Assembly: GCA_900542495.1 (NCBI GenBank)
Contig: UQNW01000002.1
Location: forward strand, 171,554-235,553
Direction: 5' to 3'
Origin: an uncultured Roseburia sp.
Lineage (GTDB): Bacteria > Bacillota > Clostridia > Lachnospirales > Lachnospiraceae
Length of the DNA: 64,000 nt
Of this stretch, positions 1 through 8,656 are shown piece after piece. The notes under the pieces were generated by a model, which saw only the letters and a program-made list of their open reading frames with translations, had not been told where the DNA came from and made no database searches. A program made the position numbers and the translations under genes. Every line of letters begins with the position of its first letter. The stretch's first letter is position 1.

Positions 1-73
1 CTCCACCTGTAATGATCAGAACAAGTGCAGCGATCACTAACACAATTCCACTTAATAATCTTGTTTTAAACAT
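1..73 (-). CDS. cdsA: Phosphatidate cytidylyltransferase, N-terminal fragment (cut by window edge)
   Basis: Only the first 24 codons are visible. They read MFKTRLLSGIVLVIAALVLI and then a short polar stretch: a basic start followed by a long hydrophobic helix. This fits the first membrane segment of CdsA, which makes CDP-diacylglycerol from phosphatidate and CTP in the membrane. The start codon overlaps the uppS stop in a TAATG arrangement, so the two are translationally coupled. The uppS-cdsA order after frr is conserved in Firmicutes. Identification rests on that order plus the short N-terminus. Confidence 0.75.
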   Translation of the reverse strand, partial: MFKTRLLSGIVLVIAALVLIITGG

Positions 74-792
74 TATTTTTCTCCATCCTCTTCTGACAGT
101 GCACCAAACCTGCGGTCACGCTTATTATATGCTTCCACTGCCTTTTCTAATTCTTCTTTATGGAAATCCGGCCACGGAACTTCCGTAAAATAAAATTCAC
201 TGTAAGCTAACTGCCATAACAGATAATTGGATAATCTCTGCTCACCGCTGGTACGGATCAGAAGATCCGGGTCCGGAATATCTCTGGTATCTAAATATGC
301 TTCAAAATGTGTCTCATCAATCTCCTGTTCCGAAAGCTTTCCGTCACGCAGATCTGCATACATCTTTCTCATGCCACGGATCATCTCATCACGGCTTCCG
401 TAATTAATGGCAATCTGAAGATTTAAGCCATCGTTATGCGCAGACGCCGCCTCCAATTCCTGAATCTGTTTCTGGAACTTTTCACTGAGCTTTGTCGTAT
501 CACCGATCACTCTGACACGCATGTTATTCTTATCTGCAGTTTTAATACAGTTTTTCAGATAAGATTCCAATAACTTCATCAGCGCACTTACTTCATTCTC
601 CGGGCGGTTCCAGTTCTCGGTAGAGAAAGCATACAATGTCAGATACTTTATTCCCATATCATGGGCAGCCTGGCAGACCGTTTCTACATTCTTGGCTCCA
701 ACGGTGTGACCGTAGTTTCTTGGCATTCCTTTGCTTTTTGCCCATCTTCCATTTCCATCTAATATGATTGCTACATGCTGAGGAATTTTCAT
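73..792 (-). CDS. uppS: Isoprenyl transferase (undecaprenyl diphosphate synthase)
   Basis: A cis-prenyltransferase that builds undecaprenyl diphosphate, the lipid carrier for peptidoglycan and wall polymers, from farnesyl diphosphate and isopentenyl diphosphate. At 239 residues it has the usual family length. The diphosphate-binding motif DGNGRWAK sits at residues 12-19, with Asp12 the expected magnesium ligand. The substrate motif LYAFSTENW lies near residue 55, and the C-terminal signature IRTSGEQRLSNYLLWQ near 180 carries the conserved arginines. It follows pyrH and frr and overlaps cdsA, matching the conserved pyrH-frr-uppS-cdsA order. It is cytosolic and membrane-associated. Identification is firm. 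Confidence 0.96.
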   Translation of the reverse strand: MKIPQHVAIILDGNGRWAKSKGMPRNYGHTVGAKNVETVCQAAHDMGIKYLTLYAFSTENWNRPENEVSALMKLLESYLKNCIKTADKNNMRVRVIGDTTKLSEKFQKQIQELEAASAHNDGLNLQIAINYGSRDEMIRGMRKMYADLRDGKLSEQEIDETHFEAYLDTRDIPDPDLLIRTSGEQRLSNYLLWQLAYSEFYFTEVPWPDFHKEELEKAVEAYNKRDRRFGALSEEDGEK

Positions 793-947
793 ATTATCCT
801 AATAAATCCTTTCTGATACTGTTTCCAAGGAAACAAAAATCATCTAACAACTTTTATTGCGGGTTTTCACCGCATATCTTTAAAGTTACGAAAATGAGGA
901 CACGATTTTCTCATGCCCCCACTCCTTCTTATATTTCAAAACGAAAC

Positions 948-1499
948 TTATACAGTTAAAATCTCTTTTGTTTTAACCTCCACTGCCTCATCAACAGCAG
1001 CAATATATTTATCTGTCATTTTCTGTGCATTTTCTTCTAATGCTTTAATCTCGTCCTCAGAAACATCTTCTTTTGCAAGTTTCTTAAAGGAATCATTTGC
1101 ATCACGACGGATGTTACGAATAGCTACTTTTGCACTTTCACCTTTCTTCTTTACATCCTTTGCAAGATCTTTACGTCTTTCCTCTGTCAGTTCCGGGAAT
1201 AAAAGACGGATTGTTTTTCCATCATTGGTAGGATTGATTCCAAGATCAGATGTCATAATCACTTTCTCGATCTCTTTGACCATGGAAGCCTCCCAAGGCT
1301 GGATCTGAATCATTCTAGGTTCCGGAACATTTACGTTTGCCACCTGCTGGATTGGTGTTGGTGTTCCATAATAATCAACTCTCAATTTATCAAGAACATG
1401 TGGGTTTGCACGTCCTGCACGGATGCTTCCGAATTCCTCTGATAAATTGTTCATGGTTTTCTGCATTTTTTCATCAAACTGAACTAATCTCTCGTCCAT
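948..1499 (-). CDS. frr: Ribosome recycling factor
   Basis: With EF-G, this factor splits post-termination ribosomes. The 183-residue protein matches the family length (about 185). It shows the typical N-terminal helix with the segment SIRAGRANPHVLDKL and the later NIRRDAND motif of the three-helix bundle. The start has a well-placed GGAGG four bases upstream of the ATG. It lies 24 bases downstream of pyrH, as in most Firmicutes, and is probably cotranscribed with pyrH and uppS. Identification is firm. Confidence 0.97.
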   Translation of the reverse strand: MDERLVQFDEKMQKTMNNLSEEFGSIRAGRANPHVLDKLRVDYYGTPTPIQQVANVNVPEPRMIQIQPWEASMVKEIEKVIMTSDLGINPTNDGKTIRLLFPELTEERRKDLAKDVKKKGESAKVAIRNIRRDANDSFKKLAKEDVSEDEIKALEENAQKMTDKYIAAVDEAVEVKTKEILTV

Positions 1500-1523
1500 A
1501 AATCCTCCTTGTTTTCCACCTAT

Positions 1524-2219
1524 TTATACAGTTACTTTTGTACCGTTAAATTCTCCGCTCATTGCTTTCACAATGCTATTTTCTTCATTTAATCCAAATA
1601 CATACATTGGCATTTTATTCTCCATGCACATAATGGATGCTGTGAGATCGACTACCGCAAGTTTCTGGTCAATGACTTCCTGAATTGATACTTCATCATA
1701 TTTCTTAGCTGAAGGATTCAGCTTTGGATCACTGTCATAAACACCATCGATTGCCTTAGCAAGATAAATACCTTCTGCTTCCATCTCGATCGCACGCAAT
1801 ACAATTCCTGTATCTGTAGAGAAATATGGATGACCTGTACCACCGGCAAAGAATACGATCTTTCCTTCGTTAAAGCATTTATTTGCTTCATCCTTTGAGA
1901 AAAGTTTTGTCATGCTTCCACATAAAAATGGAGTAAAAATCTCTGTCTCCATTCCAACCGAACGGAAAATCTCAGATACATAAATACAGTTCATGATCGT
2001 TGCTAACATACCGATCTGATCTGCCTTTGGTCTGTCGATTGTCTCAGAAGTTCTTCCTCTCCAGAAGTTACCTCCACCGATCACAATACCGATCTGGATT
2101 CCTTTGTCTGCAATCTGTTTTACCTGTTTTGCAACTTCTGTAACGGTTGGTTCATCAAAACCTGTATGTTTTTCACCGGCTAAAGCTTCTCCGCTTAATT
2201 TCAAAAAAACTCGTTTCAT
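1524..2219 (-). CDS. pyrH: UMP kinase
   Basis: Phosphorylates UMP to UDP with ATP in pyrimidine nucleotide synthesis. It is a cytosolic hexamer of the amino-acid-kinase fold. At 231 residues it is close to the usual 235-245. Visible motifs are the KLSGEAL phosphate-binding loop at residues 7-13, GGGNFWRGR near residue 48, GGTGHPYFSTDT for nucleotide binding near 125, and the DGVYDSDPK segment near 160. It is the first gene of the pyrH-frr-uppS-cdsA run and lies just downstream of the bactofilin gene. In B. subtilis pyrH directly follows tsf; here three extra genes separate them. Confidence 0.97.
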   Translation of the reverse strand: MKRVFLKLSGEALAGEKHTGFDEPTVTEVAKQVKQIADKGIQIGIVIGGGNFWRGRTSETIDRPKADQIGMLATIMNCIYVSEIFRSVGMETEIFTPFLCGSMTKLFSKDEANKCFNEGKIVFFAGGTGHPYFSTDTGIVLRAIEMEAEGIYLAKAIDGVYDSDPKLNPSAKKYDEVSIQEVIDQKLAVVDLTASIMCMENKMPMYVFGLNEENSIVKAMSGEFNGTKVTV

Positions 2220-2243
2220 TTATGAATCCGTTTCCTTTCTGGA

Positions 2244-3068
2244 TTATTCATTATTCTTGGCAGCAAAAAGGCTCTCAACATCAACATCTGAGTAGCACTG
2301 GGAGCAGAAACCTTCGATGACTGCACCATTGTTGATCTGTACAGAACGGGATTTGATGTTACCCATAACAACAGCGGATGTGTCAACGACAACAGGTCCC
2401 TGGACATCAATGTCACCTTTGATTGCACCTGCAATAACTGCAGATGAAGATGTTACATTACCAATGATCACAGAGCCAAGTCCGATCTTAACAGTTCCGG
2501 TGCTTACGACTTCTCCCTCAATTTTAGCTGCATCAGCAAAAAATTCAGAAGAATTGCTGTTACCTGTTACTGTACCTGTTACAACAAGTTTTCCGTTACA
2601 TCCAATGTCTCCCTGAACGTTTCCTCTGATATCTAAAGATCCGTTTGATACGATATCTCCTTTGATGATCGTTCCCTCTGTGATTACAGATACCTCATCT
2701 GATACTGGTTTTGTCTCATTGACAACTGGTGTTACATTGTCTGCCATTTTTCTTTCCTCCTGCGTATTTTTCACTTCATTTGCTGGCATTACTGGCTGTT
2801 CCGGTTTCTTTGCAACCGTCTGCTGTACATTCGGTGTAACAGGAACAGATTCTTTTTTCACTGGTGTCTGCTGTTTTGCAGTCTGAGATGTTACCTGCTC
2901 TAAAAGGCCATCTAACTTTGATAATTCAGATTCAACATCTACTTCATTTTCCAGTGTGTTCACTACTAAATCTTCATCGGCAGTGTTGTCTTCTAAATTG
3001 TCTTCACCTGGCATTAATTCATTCACAGCCTGTGAAAAATCATCTTTAAAATCTTTAAAAAATCCCAT
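2244..3068 (-). CDS. Bactofilin-family polymer-forming protein
   Basis: A 274-residue protein with two parts. Residues 1 to about 125 are acidic, proline- and glutamine-rich and probably disordered. Residues from about 128 to 260 are a run of short glycine- and valine-rich turns (GTIIKGDIVSNGSLDIRG and similar), the right-handed beta-helix of the bactofilin (DUF583, polymer-forming cytoskeletal) family. Bactofilins polymerise without nucleotide and position wall or flagellar machinery at the membrane. The long N-terminal extension is unusual, since many members have only a short tail. It lies 23 bases downstream of the membrane-anchored NodB-type protein gene and is probably cotranscribed with it, which suggests a cell-wall or cell-shape role. 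Confidence 0.85.
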   Translation of the reverse strand: MGFFKDFKDDFSQAVNELMPGEDNLEDNTADEDLVVNTLENEVDVESELSKLDGLLEQVTSQTAKQQTPVKKESVPVTPNVQQTVAKKPEQPVMPANEVKNTQEERKMADNVTPVVNETKPVSDEVSVITEGTIIKGDIVSNGSLDIRGNVQGDIGCNGKLVVTGTVTGNSNSSEFFADAAKIEGEVVSTGTVKIGLGSVIIGNVTSSSAVIAGAIKGDIDVQGPVVVDTSAVVMGNIKSRSVQINNGAVIEGFCSQCYSDVDVESLFAAKNNE

Positions 3069-3091
3069 AATCTTCCTCCATTTATATTTAG

Positions 3092-4075
3092 CTAATCAAT
3101 GCTGTCTGCCTTGACATATTGAATAACTGATGTATCTTCATCAATCGGTAAAATCTCAGCGCCCATTTCATTTAATGCCTCAATCATTGGTACTAATGCC
3201 TCTACCGTTGTTGACTTATCGGATGCGTCATGCAGTAAAACAACTGACGTTTTATATTTTACTACATCATCTACCACATTCGCAACTATTTCCTCTGCAG
3301 AATATGCATTTGATGCTGCATCCCCCGCAGAAATGTTCCAGTCATAATAGATAACGCCCTGTTCATTCAGATAATGGATAAAATCACTCATTGGTACATT
3401 ACTGATCTGATTACTGCTTCCCCCCGGGAAACGGTAATAAATGCTCTCTACACCGGTTACCTGATACAATTCATCACGTAAGCGGTTAAAATCTTCCTCG
3501 AAAGCATCTTTCGACTGATAAATCTGACTGTATTTGTTGGAATAAGAATGCATACCGAGTGTATGCCCTTCCTCCACGATCCTTTTATATAATTCCTGTG
3601 AATCTTCATCTTCTTTTCCGACTACAAAAAAAGTAGCCTGGACATTATACTGCGCTAAAATATCAAGAATTGCCCCTGTATTCTCAGACGGTCCGTCCTC
3701 AAAAGTAAGATAAACTTTATGTACATCGCCCTCACTGGCGAGATTATCTTCCTCAGATATCCCGGTTGCCGGAGGCGTCACAGAATCGTAATCGCTCTTT
3801 GTCTCCGTTGCTTCTGTAACGTCCGTATAAACAGACTCCCCTGCGCTTTCCGGTTTCTGCGCATTTTCCTGCTGTGTCTGCTCCACAGTGCTTACTGTTA
3901 CGATCTGGTCAAGCTTATGCTGGATCTTTATCACCTGCACAAACAAAACCGCAATCAAGATCATGGAAATGATGATCCAGCCGGCAATTGTAAAAATAAT
4001 GCCATTCCGGATCCGCCCAATTCTCTTTCTGCGCTTTCTTTGATTATTTATTACCTCTGCATCATGATCCTGCAT
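3092..4075 (-). CDS. Membrane-anchored NodB/CE4 polysaccharide deacetylase-like protein
   Basis: A 327-residue protein with a basic cytoplasmic N-terminus, one membrane helix (about residues 26-50) and an acidic linker. The CE4 NodB domain begins near residue 125. CE4 enzymes N-deacetylate peptidoglycan or other GlcNAc polymers outside the cell. Motifs 3 to 5 are present: RFPGG, the YDW segment and VLLHD. Motif 1 reads TFEDGP rather than TFDDGP, so Glu replaces the catalytic-base Asp. Motif 2 reads HSYSN rather than HSxSH, so Asn replaces one metal-binding His. Both codons were checked in the DNA (GAG and AAC). Activity may therefore be reduced or lost. It has its own promoter and lies just upstream of the bactofilin gene. 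Confidence 0.87.
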   Translation of the reverse strand: MQDHDAEVINNQRKRRKRIGRIRNGIIFTIAGWIIISMILIAVLFVQVIKIQHKLDQIVTVSTVEQTQQENAQKPESAGESVYTDVTEATETKSDYDSVTPPATGISEEDNLASEGDVHKVYLTFEDGPSENTGAILDILAQYNVQATFFVVGKEDEDSQELYKRIVEEGHTLGMHSYSNKYSQIYQSKDAFEEDFNRLRDELYQVTGVESIYYRFPGGSSNQISNVPMSDFIHYLNEQGVIYYDWNISAGDAASNAYSAEEIVANVVDDVVKYKTSVVLLHDASDKSTTVEALVPMIEALNEMGAEILPIDEDTSVIQYVKADSID

Positions 4076-4111
4076 GGAATAGTCCTCACGTTCCTCTTTC
4101 GTTTCCTATCT

Positions 4112-4139
4112 ATTGTAACACATTTTTTCATTTGTGCAA
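4112..4139 (-). promoter_or_regulatory. Sigma-A-type promoter for the deacetylase-bactofilin genes
   Basis: Read on the minus strand, TTGCAC and TACAAT are separated by 16 bases. The -10 box lies about 35 bases upstream of the deacetylase ATG. Both boxes differ from consensus by one or two bases. Confidence 0.7.
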
Positions 4140-4142
4140 CAG

Positions 4143-4179
4143 AAAAGGGGCGAAGCCGCAAAAACAGCTCTGTCCCTTT
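4143..4179 (-). terminator. Probable terminator after the chemoreceptor gene
   Basis: On the minus strand an AAAGGG/CCCTTT outer stem encloses two small hairpins, ACAG-CTGT followed by a T-run and GCG-CGC. It lies just downstream of the chemoreceptor stop and upstream of the deacetylase promoter. The uridine tract is short, so this is a moderate call. Confidence 0.45.
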
Positions 4180-4193
4180 CATTTCATAAAATA

Positions 4194-5885
4194 TTATTCT
4201 AATGTGAATTTGTTTACGATCTCCCGCAGTTCATCAACACACTGGTAACATTCTTTCACTTTATCCGTTGTGCTTGAGGTCTTTTCAACCATATCCGATG
4301 TTTTTTCTGCAATATCCGTAACGCCGACAGAGGATTCACCTACCGTATCATTAATGCCGCTTAAAGCACCTGCAATCTGCTCGATTGCGCCTGCGAGCTG
4401 CGCCATGGAATTCTTGATACCTTCCATGCTGTTCTTAAATACATTCGCATCATCCTTATATTGTTCACTAACCTGTTCAAATTCTTTGTAATCAGCAGAT
4501 ACGCTCTTCTCAAGGAACTCTGTTGTCTCTTCCAGACATTCCGACATATTTCCAACTGCCTCATTGACTTCTTTGACGATCGTGCTGATATTTGCGATTG
4601 CCTGTGAAGTCTGGTCTGCAAGGCTTCCAATCTCTGTTGCAACAACTGCAAATCCACGTCCGGCTTCCCCTGCTCTGGCTGCCTCGATTGACGCATTCAA
4701 CGCCAGAAGGCTTGTCTGGGAGGAAATCTCCATGATTGTTCCGGTCAGTTCATTGATCTTATCAACTGCTTTCGAACCTTCGATTGCTTTTTCTGCTTTC
4801 TCTTTTACAGAATTATAAATATCCATTGTCTTATTGCTTGCGGCGACAGTCTTGGTACGAAGCTGCAAAGCACGATCCATGACAGTCTCAGAATTTTTAG
4901 CACCGTCTTCTGCCATGGTATTGATATTCTCGGCTTCCTCTTTGATCTGTGTTACATTTTCATTGATCGTAACGGTCGTTGCTGCTGTTTCCTGCATGCC
5001 GGCTGCAAGCTCCTGGCTGGTTGCAGAGTTATCAGAACACATCTGGTTTACTGTATCCGTAACCTCGTTTAACTCAGACACATTCTCATTGATCTTCTGT
5101 CCGGCATCCTGAATATTAGCAACCATTTCACGCAGATTTTTACGCATAATATGCATTTCCGTTGCCATAATCCCGATTTCATCTTTTCTGCTGTATAATT
5201 TTCTGCTATTAACATTATGTGTAAAGTCAAAATTAGCTGTTCTGGTAATAATATAAGTCAGCTGGTGAATTGGTTTTGTGAGCATGTTTGTCAAACCCCA
5301 TGCCGCCAGACAGCTGATGATCAGACAAACGCCCATGGTAACCGCCATCAGCCTGACCATATTGGTGATCGGTTCCATGATCTCACCTTTATCAGCAGAC
5401 ATCACAACAATCTTATGGTCAGATGTCAGTGCATATGCAGCATATTTGACTGTTCCATTAAAATCATAAGTAACAACTGCATTCTGCGGAACATTTCCTG
5501 ACTGTAACTGGCTGACAACGCCCTTTACAACCTCGTTCTCCACAGGTTTACCAATCTTATCAGCGGTCGGATGATATAACATCGTACCGTCAGAATCTAC
5601 AAGATATCCATATGCGGAACTAATGCCTTCCATACTCATGTCCTGCATGACATAGGTGCATTGGGTAGCAAAATCCAGATCTGACGGAATCTTGTCCAAG
5701 GTTTTTGCTGTTGACTCTGTAAGACTCAAAATAAAATTCTCATTGACATTGCTTACTGCCGCCGAAGATCTTACATTTGCGATTGAAATACACGCCATAA
5801 GCGATAAAGCCACCATCACAACCACCATTAACATGATCTTTGCTGCGATGGAGTTGATAAATGATACTTTTTCTTTTGTTTCCAT
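4194..5885 (-). CDS. Methyl-accepting chemotaxis protein
   Basis: A transmembrane chemoreceptor of 563 residues. A first membrane helix lies at about residues 14-36, with an extracellular Cache-like sensor region (segment [16 protein letters not shown]) to about residue 170. A second helix is at about 178-200, followed by a HAMP domain and a long cytoplasmic coiled coil. The signalling tip [20 protein letters not shown] is nearly invariant in the family and binds CheA and CheW. The ligand cannot be read from sequence. It is a single-gene unit with its own promoter and terminator, lodged between tsf and the deacetylase. It presumably feeds the CheA encoded further right in this window. Confidence 0.93.
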   Translation of the reverse strand: METKEKVSFINSIAAKIMLMVVVMVALSLMACISIANVRSSAAVSNVNENFILSLTESTAKTLDKIPSDLDFATQCTYVMQDMSMEGISSAYGYLVDSDGTMLYHPTADKIGKPVENEVVKGVVSQLQSGNVPQNAVVTYDFNGTVKYAAYALTSDHKIVVMSADKGEIMEPITNMVRLMAVTMGVCLIISCLAAWGLTNMLTKPIHQLTYIITRTANFDFTHNVNSRKLYSRKDEIGIMATEMHIMRKNLREMVANIQDAGQKINENVSELNEVTDTVNQMCSDNSATSQELAAGMQETAATTVTINENVTQIKEEAENINTMAEDGAKNSETVMDRALQLRTKTVAASNKTMDIYNSVKEKAEKAIEGSKAVDKINELTGTIMEISSQTSLLALNASIEAARAGEAGRGFAVVATEIGSLADQTSQAIANISTIVKEVNEAVGNMSECLEETTEFLEKSVSADYKEFEQVSEQYKDDANVFKNSMEGIKNSMAQLAGAIEQIAGALSGINDTVGESSVGVTDIAEKTSDMVEKTSSTTDKVKECYQCVDELREIVNKFTLE

Positions 5886-5970
5886 AACTATAACACTCCT
5901 TCTTGTTTTCTGGTCTGTGTAACATCAGCACTACATTAGTAATAATTATGTTAACTTCTTTATAGACACA

Positions 5971-5999
5971 ATGATAAGGCACTTTCCAACATTTGGCAA
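5971..5999 (-). promoter_or_regulatory. Sigma-A-type promoter of the chemoreceptor gene
   Basis: Minus-strand TTGCCA and TATCAT boxes are 17 bases apart, about 85 bases upstream of the chemoreceptor start. No sigma-28-type GCCGATAA box is seen in this interval, although many chemoreceptor genes use one. Confidence 0.6.
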
Positions 6000-6041
6000 G
6001 GCTTTTCAACAATATTTTACAGCCATTTTTATAAATTACTG

Positions 6042-6082
6042 ACAAAAAATGCCCTAAAAACATAACCGTCCTCAGGGCATTT
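6042..6082 (-). terminator. tsf: Rho-independent terminator after tsf
   Basis: On the minus strand a perfect 9-bp stem (AAATGCCCT/AGGGCATTT) is followed directly by a run of T. It lies 15 bases downstream of the tsf stop codon and closes the rpsB-tsf unit. Confidence 0.88.
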
Positions 6083-6096
6083 CAAAATCGTATTTT

Positions 6097-7032
6097 TTAT
6101 GCGTTCATTTGAGCTGCAACTTCTGCTGCGAAATCTTCCTGTTTCTTCTCGATACCCTCACCAGTCTCGAAACGAACAAATCTCTTAACGCTTACAGGTG
6201 TTCCAACTGCTTTGGATACTTCGTCTAAGTATTTTGCTACAGTCTGTTTTCCGTCTTCAGCTTTTACATAAACCTGATCTACTAAGCAGATCTCTTTTAA
6301 TTCTTTGCTTACACGGCCTTCGATCATTCCGTTGATTACTTTCTCAGGTTTCTGAGACTCTTTTGGATCGTTCATGATCTGTGCTAAGAGGATCTCTTTC
6401 TCATGAGCAATGTATTCTGGGCTGATTTCATCTCTTGTAACATATTTTGGATTTAAAGCTGCAATCTGCATTGCAAGGTTTGTTAAAGCTTCTTTTACAG
6501 TGTCATTGACAACTGCTGTCTCAGCTTCAACGATAACACCGATTCTACCACCGCCGTGTACATAGGAAACAACACATCCGTTTGTAGCAACAACTTTCTC
6601 AAATCTACGGATTTTAAGGTTCTCACCGATAACTGCAACTTTTTCTACTAAAGCATCTTTTACAGTCTTAGAAGCATCCTCATTCCATTTTTCTTCCATG
6701 AATGCATCCATATCAGCTGCATCAGACTCAACTGCCTGCTCTGCAACAGCTTTTACGAACTGCTGGAAAGTCTCGTTCTTAGCAACGAAGTCTGTCTCAG
6801 AGTTAACTTCAACAACAGCTGCTGTCTTGTCATCTTTCATAACAACGGTACAAAGACCTTCTGCAGCGATTCTGCTTGCTTTCTTCTCAGCTTTTGCCTG
6901 TCCATTTTTTCTTAAGTACTCAACAGCCTCGTCCATATTTCCGTCTGTCTCGCCTAAAGCTTTTTTACAATCCATCATTCCTGCGCCTGTTAATTCGCGC
7001 AGTTCTTTTACCATAGCTGCTGTAATAGCCAT
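6097..7032 (-). CDS. tsf: Translation elongation factor Ts
   Basis: The guanine-nucleotide exchange factor for EF-Tu. The ATG at 7032 is chosen because GGAGG lies eight bases upstream and the protein then begins MAITAAMVKELRELTGAGMM, the normal EF-Ts N-terminus. Five extra in-frame codons upstream are spurious. The UBA-like N-terminal domain with LRELTGAGMMDCKKAL is followed by the core containing the ETDFVAKN motif that contacts EF-Tu. At 311 residues it is typical for Firmicutes (about 290-310). It follows rpsB, with a strong terminator hairpin between the two, so tsf is probably made by readthrough. Confidence 0.97.
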   Translation of the reverse strand: MAITAAMVKELRELTGAGMMDCKKALGETDGNMDEAVEYLRKNGQAKAEKKASRIAAEGLCTVVMKDDKTAAVVEVNSETDFVAKNETFQQFVKAVAEQAVESDAADMDAFMEEKWNEDASKTVKDALVEKVAVIGENLKIRRFEKVVATNGCVVSYVHGGGRIGVIVEAETAVVNDTVKEALTNLAMQIAALNPKYVTRDEISPEYIAHEKEILLAQIMNDPKESQKPEKVINGMIEGRVSKELKEICLVDQVYVKAEDGKQTVAKYLDEVSKAVGTPVSVKRFVRFETGEGIEKKQEDFAAEVAAQMNA

Positions 7033-7060
7033 TTTCGTATCCTCCAATATGAATAAATGT

Positions 7061-7100
7061 TTTTAAAAAATATGCTGTCTGGTTATCCAGACAGCATATT
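7061..7100 (-). terminator. Strong hairpin terminator between rpsB and tsf
   Basis: A perfect 14-bp stem (AATATGCTGTCTGG and its complement) has a four-base loop and is followed on the minus strand by six T. It sits in the 79-bp gap between the rpsB stop and the tsf start. It should end most rpsB transcripts, leaving partial readthrough into tsf. Confidence 0.9.
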
Positions 7101-7111
7101 GTAGGTCCTTC

Positions 7112-7852
7112 TTATGCCTCTGCTTCTTCTGTAGCAGCAGCTTCTTCAGCTACTTCTTCTAAAGCTTCTGCACCCTGATTTGCTTCAATAACAGCGTCTG
7201 CCATTTTAGAAACGATTAATTTTACGGCTCTGATAGCATCATCATTACCAGGAATTACATAATCTAATTCTTCTGGATCGCAGTTTGTATCAGCAATACC
7301 GATCAATGTGATTCCTAATGTATGAGCTTCCTGAACACAGATTCTCTCTTTCTTAGGATCTACGATAAAGATAGCATCTGGGATTTTCTTCATTTCCTTG
7401 ATACCACCAAGGTTTTTCTCTAATTTCTCCCATTCTTTCTTAAGAGCGATAACTTCTTTCTTAGGTAATACTTCGAAAGTACCATCAGCTGCCATTGTCT
7501 CAATCTCTTTTAATCTTGCGATACGGCTCTGGATAGTTTTGAAGTTTGTTAACATACCACCTAACCATCTCTCGTTTACATAGAACATTCCGCAACGCTC
7601 TGCTTCAGATTTGATAGCATCCTGAGCCTGTTTCTTTGTTCCTACGAAAAGGATTGTACCACCTTCAGCAGCGATATCAGACATAGCTTTGTAAGCTTCA
7701 TCTACTTTACCTACAGATTTCTGTAAGTCGATGATATAGATACCATTTCTCTCTGTGTAGATGTATGGAGCCATTTTAGGATTCCATCTTCTTGTCTGAT
7801 GTCCGAAATGAACACCTGCTTCTAATAACTGTTTCATTGAAATAACACTCAT
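7112..7852 (-). CDS. rpsB: 30S ribosomal protein S2
   Basis: A structural protein of the small ribosomal subunit. The ATG at 7852 is chosen because GGAGG is seven bases upstream and the product then starts [20 protein letters not shown], the standard S2 N-terminus. The 19 codons further upstream in frame are not expected in S2. The family motifs [24 protein letters not shown] and the [10 protein letters not shown] segment are present. The C-terminus ends in an acidic Ala/Glu-rich tail. At 246 residues the length is normal. It is preceded by a strong promoter and followed by a terminator and tsf. Confidence 0.97.
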   Translation of the reverse strand: MSVISMKQLLEAGVHFGHQTRRWNPKMAPYIYTERNGIYIIDLQKSVGKVDEAYKAMSDIAAEGGTILFVGTKKQAQDAIKSEAERCGMFYVNERWLGGMLTNFKTIQSRIARLKEIETMAADGTFEVLPKKEVIALKKEWEKLEKNLGGIKEMKKIPDAIFIVDPKKERICVQEAHTLGITLIGIADTNCDPEELDYVIPGNDDAIRAVKLIVSKMADAVIEANQGAEALEEVAEEAAATEEAEA

Positions 7853-7982
7853 TTTTTTACCTCCATGGTTTTGTTTTCTTCCATGTGTATCATTCTCACA
7901 GACAACCAATCTGGCACCGGTCTGTAAGTCAGCACATGTGATTTTTCCCGGAAAATTCTTTTTTCCAAGTTGAGCCTTGTAG

Positions 7983-8011
7983 ATTATAGCACAGGCTTAT
8001 CCTGTATGCAA
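7983..8011 (-). promoter_or_regulatory. rpsB: Strong sigma-A promoter of rpsB with a palindromic spacer
   Basis: On the minus strand, TTGCAT and a perfect TATAAT are separated by 17 bases. The spacer contains the inverted repeat ACAGG-N5-CCTGT at 7991-8005. The -10 lies about 130 bases upstream of the rpsB start, leaving a long leader that could carry an S2-type autoregulatory structure, though none was recognised. Confidence 0.85.
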
Positions 8012-8062
8012 GCATTTTTTCCTGATTTTGCAAATTTTATAAATTTTGATTTAACATATTTC

Positions 8063-8656
8063 TTATTGTGGTCCAAGCTTTAAAATCTGATAGATTTCCT
8101 CATAATCTAATCCATAAGGAATTGTATAACTTCCAACACTAATGGAAGATGCAAAACCTTTCTGTGCGAGAAACTTCCGGAATGCCTCCGCATCATCCAC
8201 TATTCCGTTTGCCTGAAGGTTCTCACAGACAACCCTGCACACATCGCCTCTGTTTACAACAAGTGTATACGGAGCGGCACCCTCTATCGTACCATTATCT
8301 GTATTTTCTGTTCCAGTAATTTCGGTATCTGTTGTAACTGTGTCTGTCTGATCCGGTGTTTCTGTAGCAGCCGGTTCTTCTGTAGTGGCAGGATTCTCGG
8401 TATCCGTCTCTGTCTGCACAGTTTCCGTATTTTCTTCTGTAGTTTCAGAAACTTCTGTAGCTTCGGTCGTCTCTGTATTTTCTGTGGACCGCAAAGGTTC
8501 TTCGTCCTCCGGCATGATCATTCCAAGCTGCTTCGCCCTGTTTATCACATCCGCATCCGACATTACCGGTTTATGCAGAGCAAATGCGATCATCAAAAGT
8601 ACCGTCGTGACAATAATTCCAATGCCAAGACCTCTTAAATAATATTTTAATTTCAC
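8063..8656 (-). CDS. Membrane-anchored MltG-like small protein, no catalytic domain
   Basis: A 197-residue protein with a membrane helix at about residues 9-27 and a long Thr/Glu/Asp-rich linker (about 50-130). The compact C-terminal domain of about 65 residues contains VNRGDVCRVVCENLQANGIV and ends in GSYTIPYGLDYEEIYQIL. This end resembles the LysM-like N-terminal subdomain of endolytic transglycosylase MltG. The glycosidase domain and its catalytic Glu are absent, so it is not expected to cut glycan. It may bind septal or flagellar-site peptidoglycan. It overlaps the upstream gene by four bases and ends the fla/che gene run. Confidence 0.55.
   Translation of the reverse strand: MKLKYYLRGLGIGIIVTTVLLMIAFALHKPVMSDADVINRAKQLGMIMPEDEEPLRSTENTETTEATEVSETTEENTETVQTETDTENPATTEEPAATETPDQTDTVTTDTEITGTENTDNGTIEGAAPYTLVVNRGDVCRVVCENLQANGIVDDAEAFRKFLAQKGFASSISVGSYTIPYGLDYEEIYQILKLGPQ

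Noticed and set aside
913..1308. Plus-strand ORF opposite frr
   Set aside because: It is the reverse-strand shadow of frr, with no ribosome site and serine-rich translation.
5886..6000. Sigma-28 promoter for the chemoreceptor
   Set aside because: TAAA is present but no GCCGATAA-type -10 follows; sigma-A boxes fit better.
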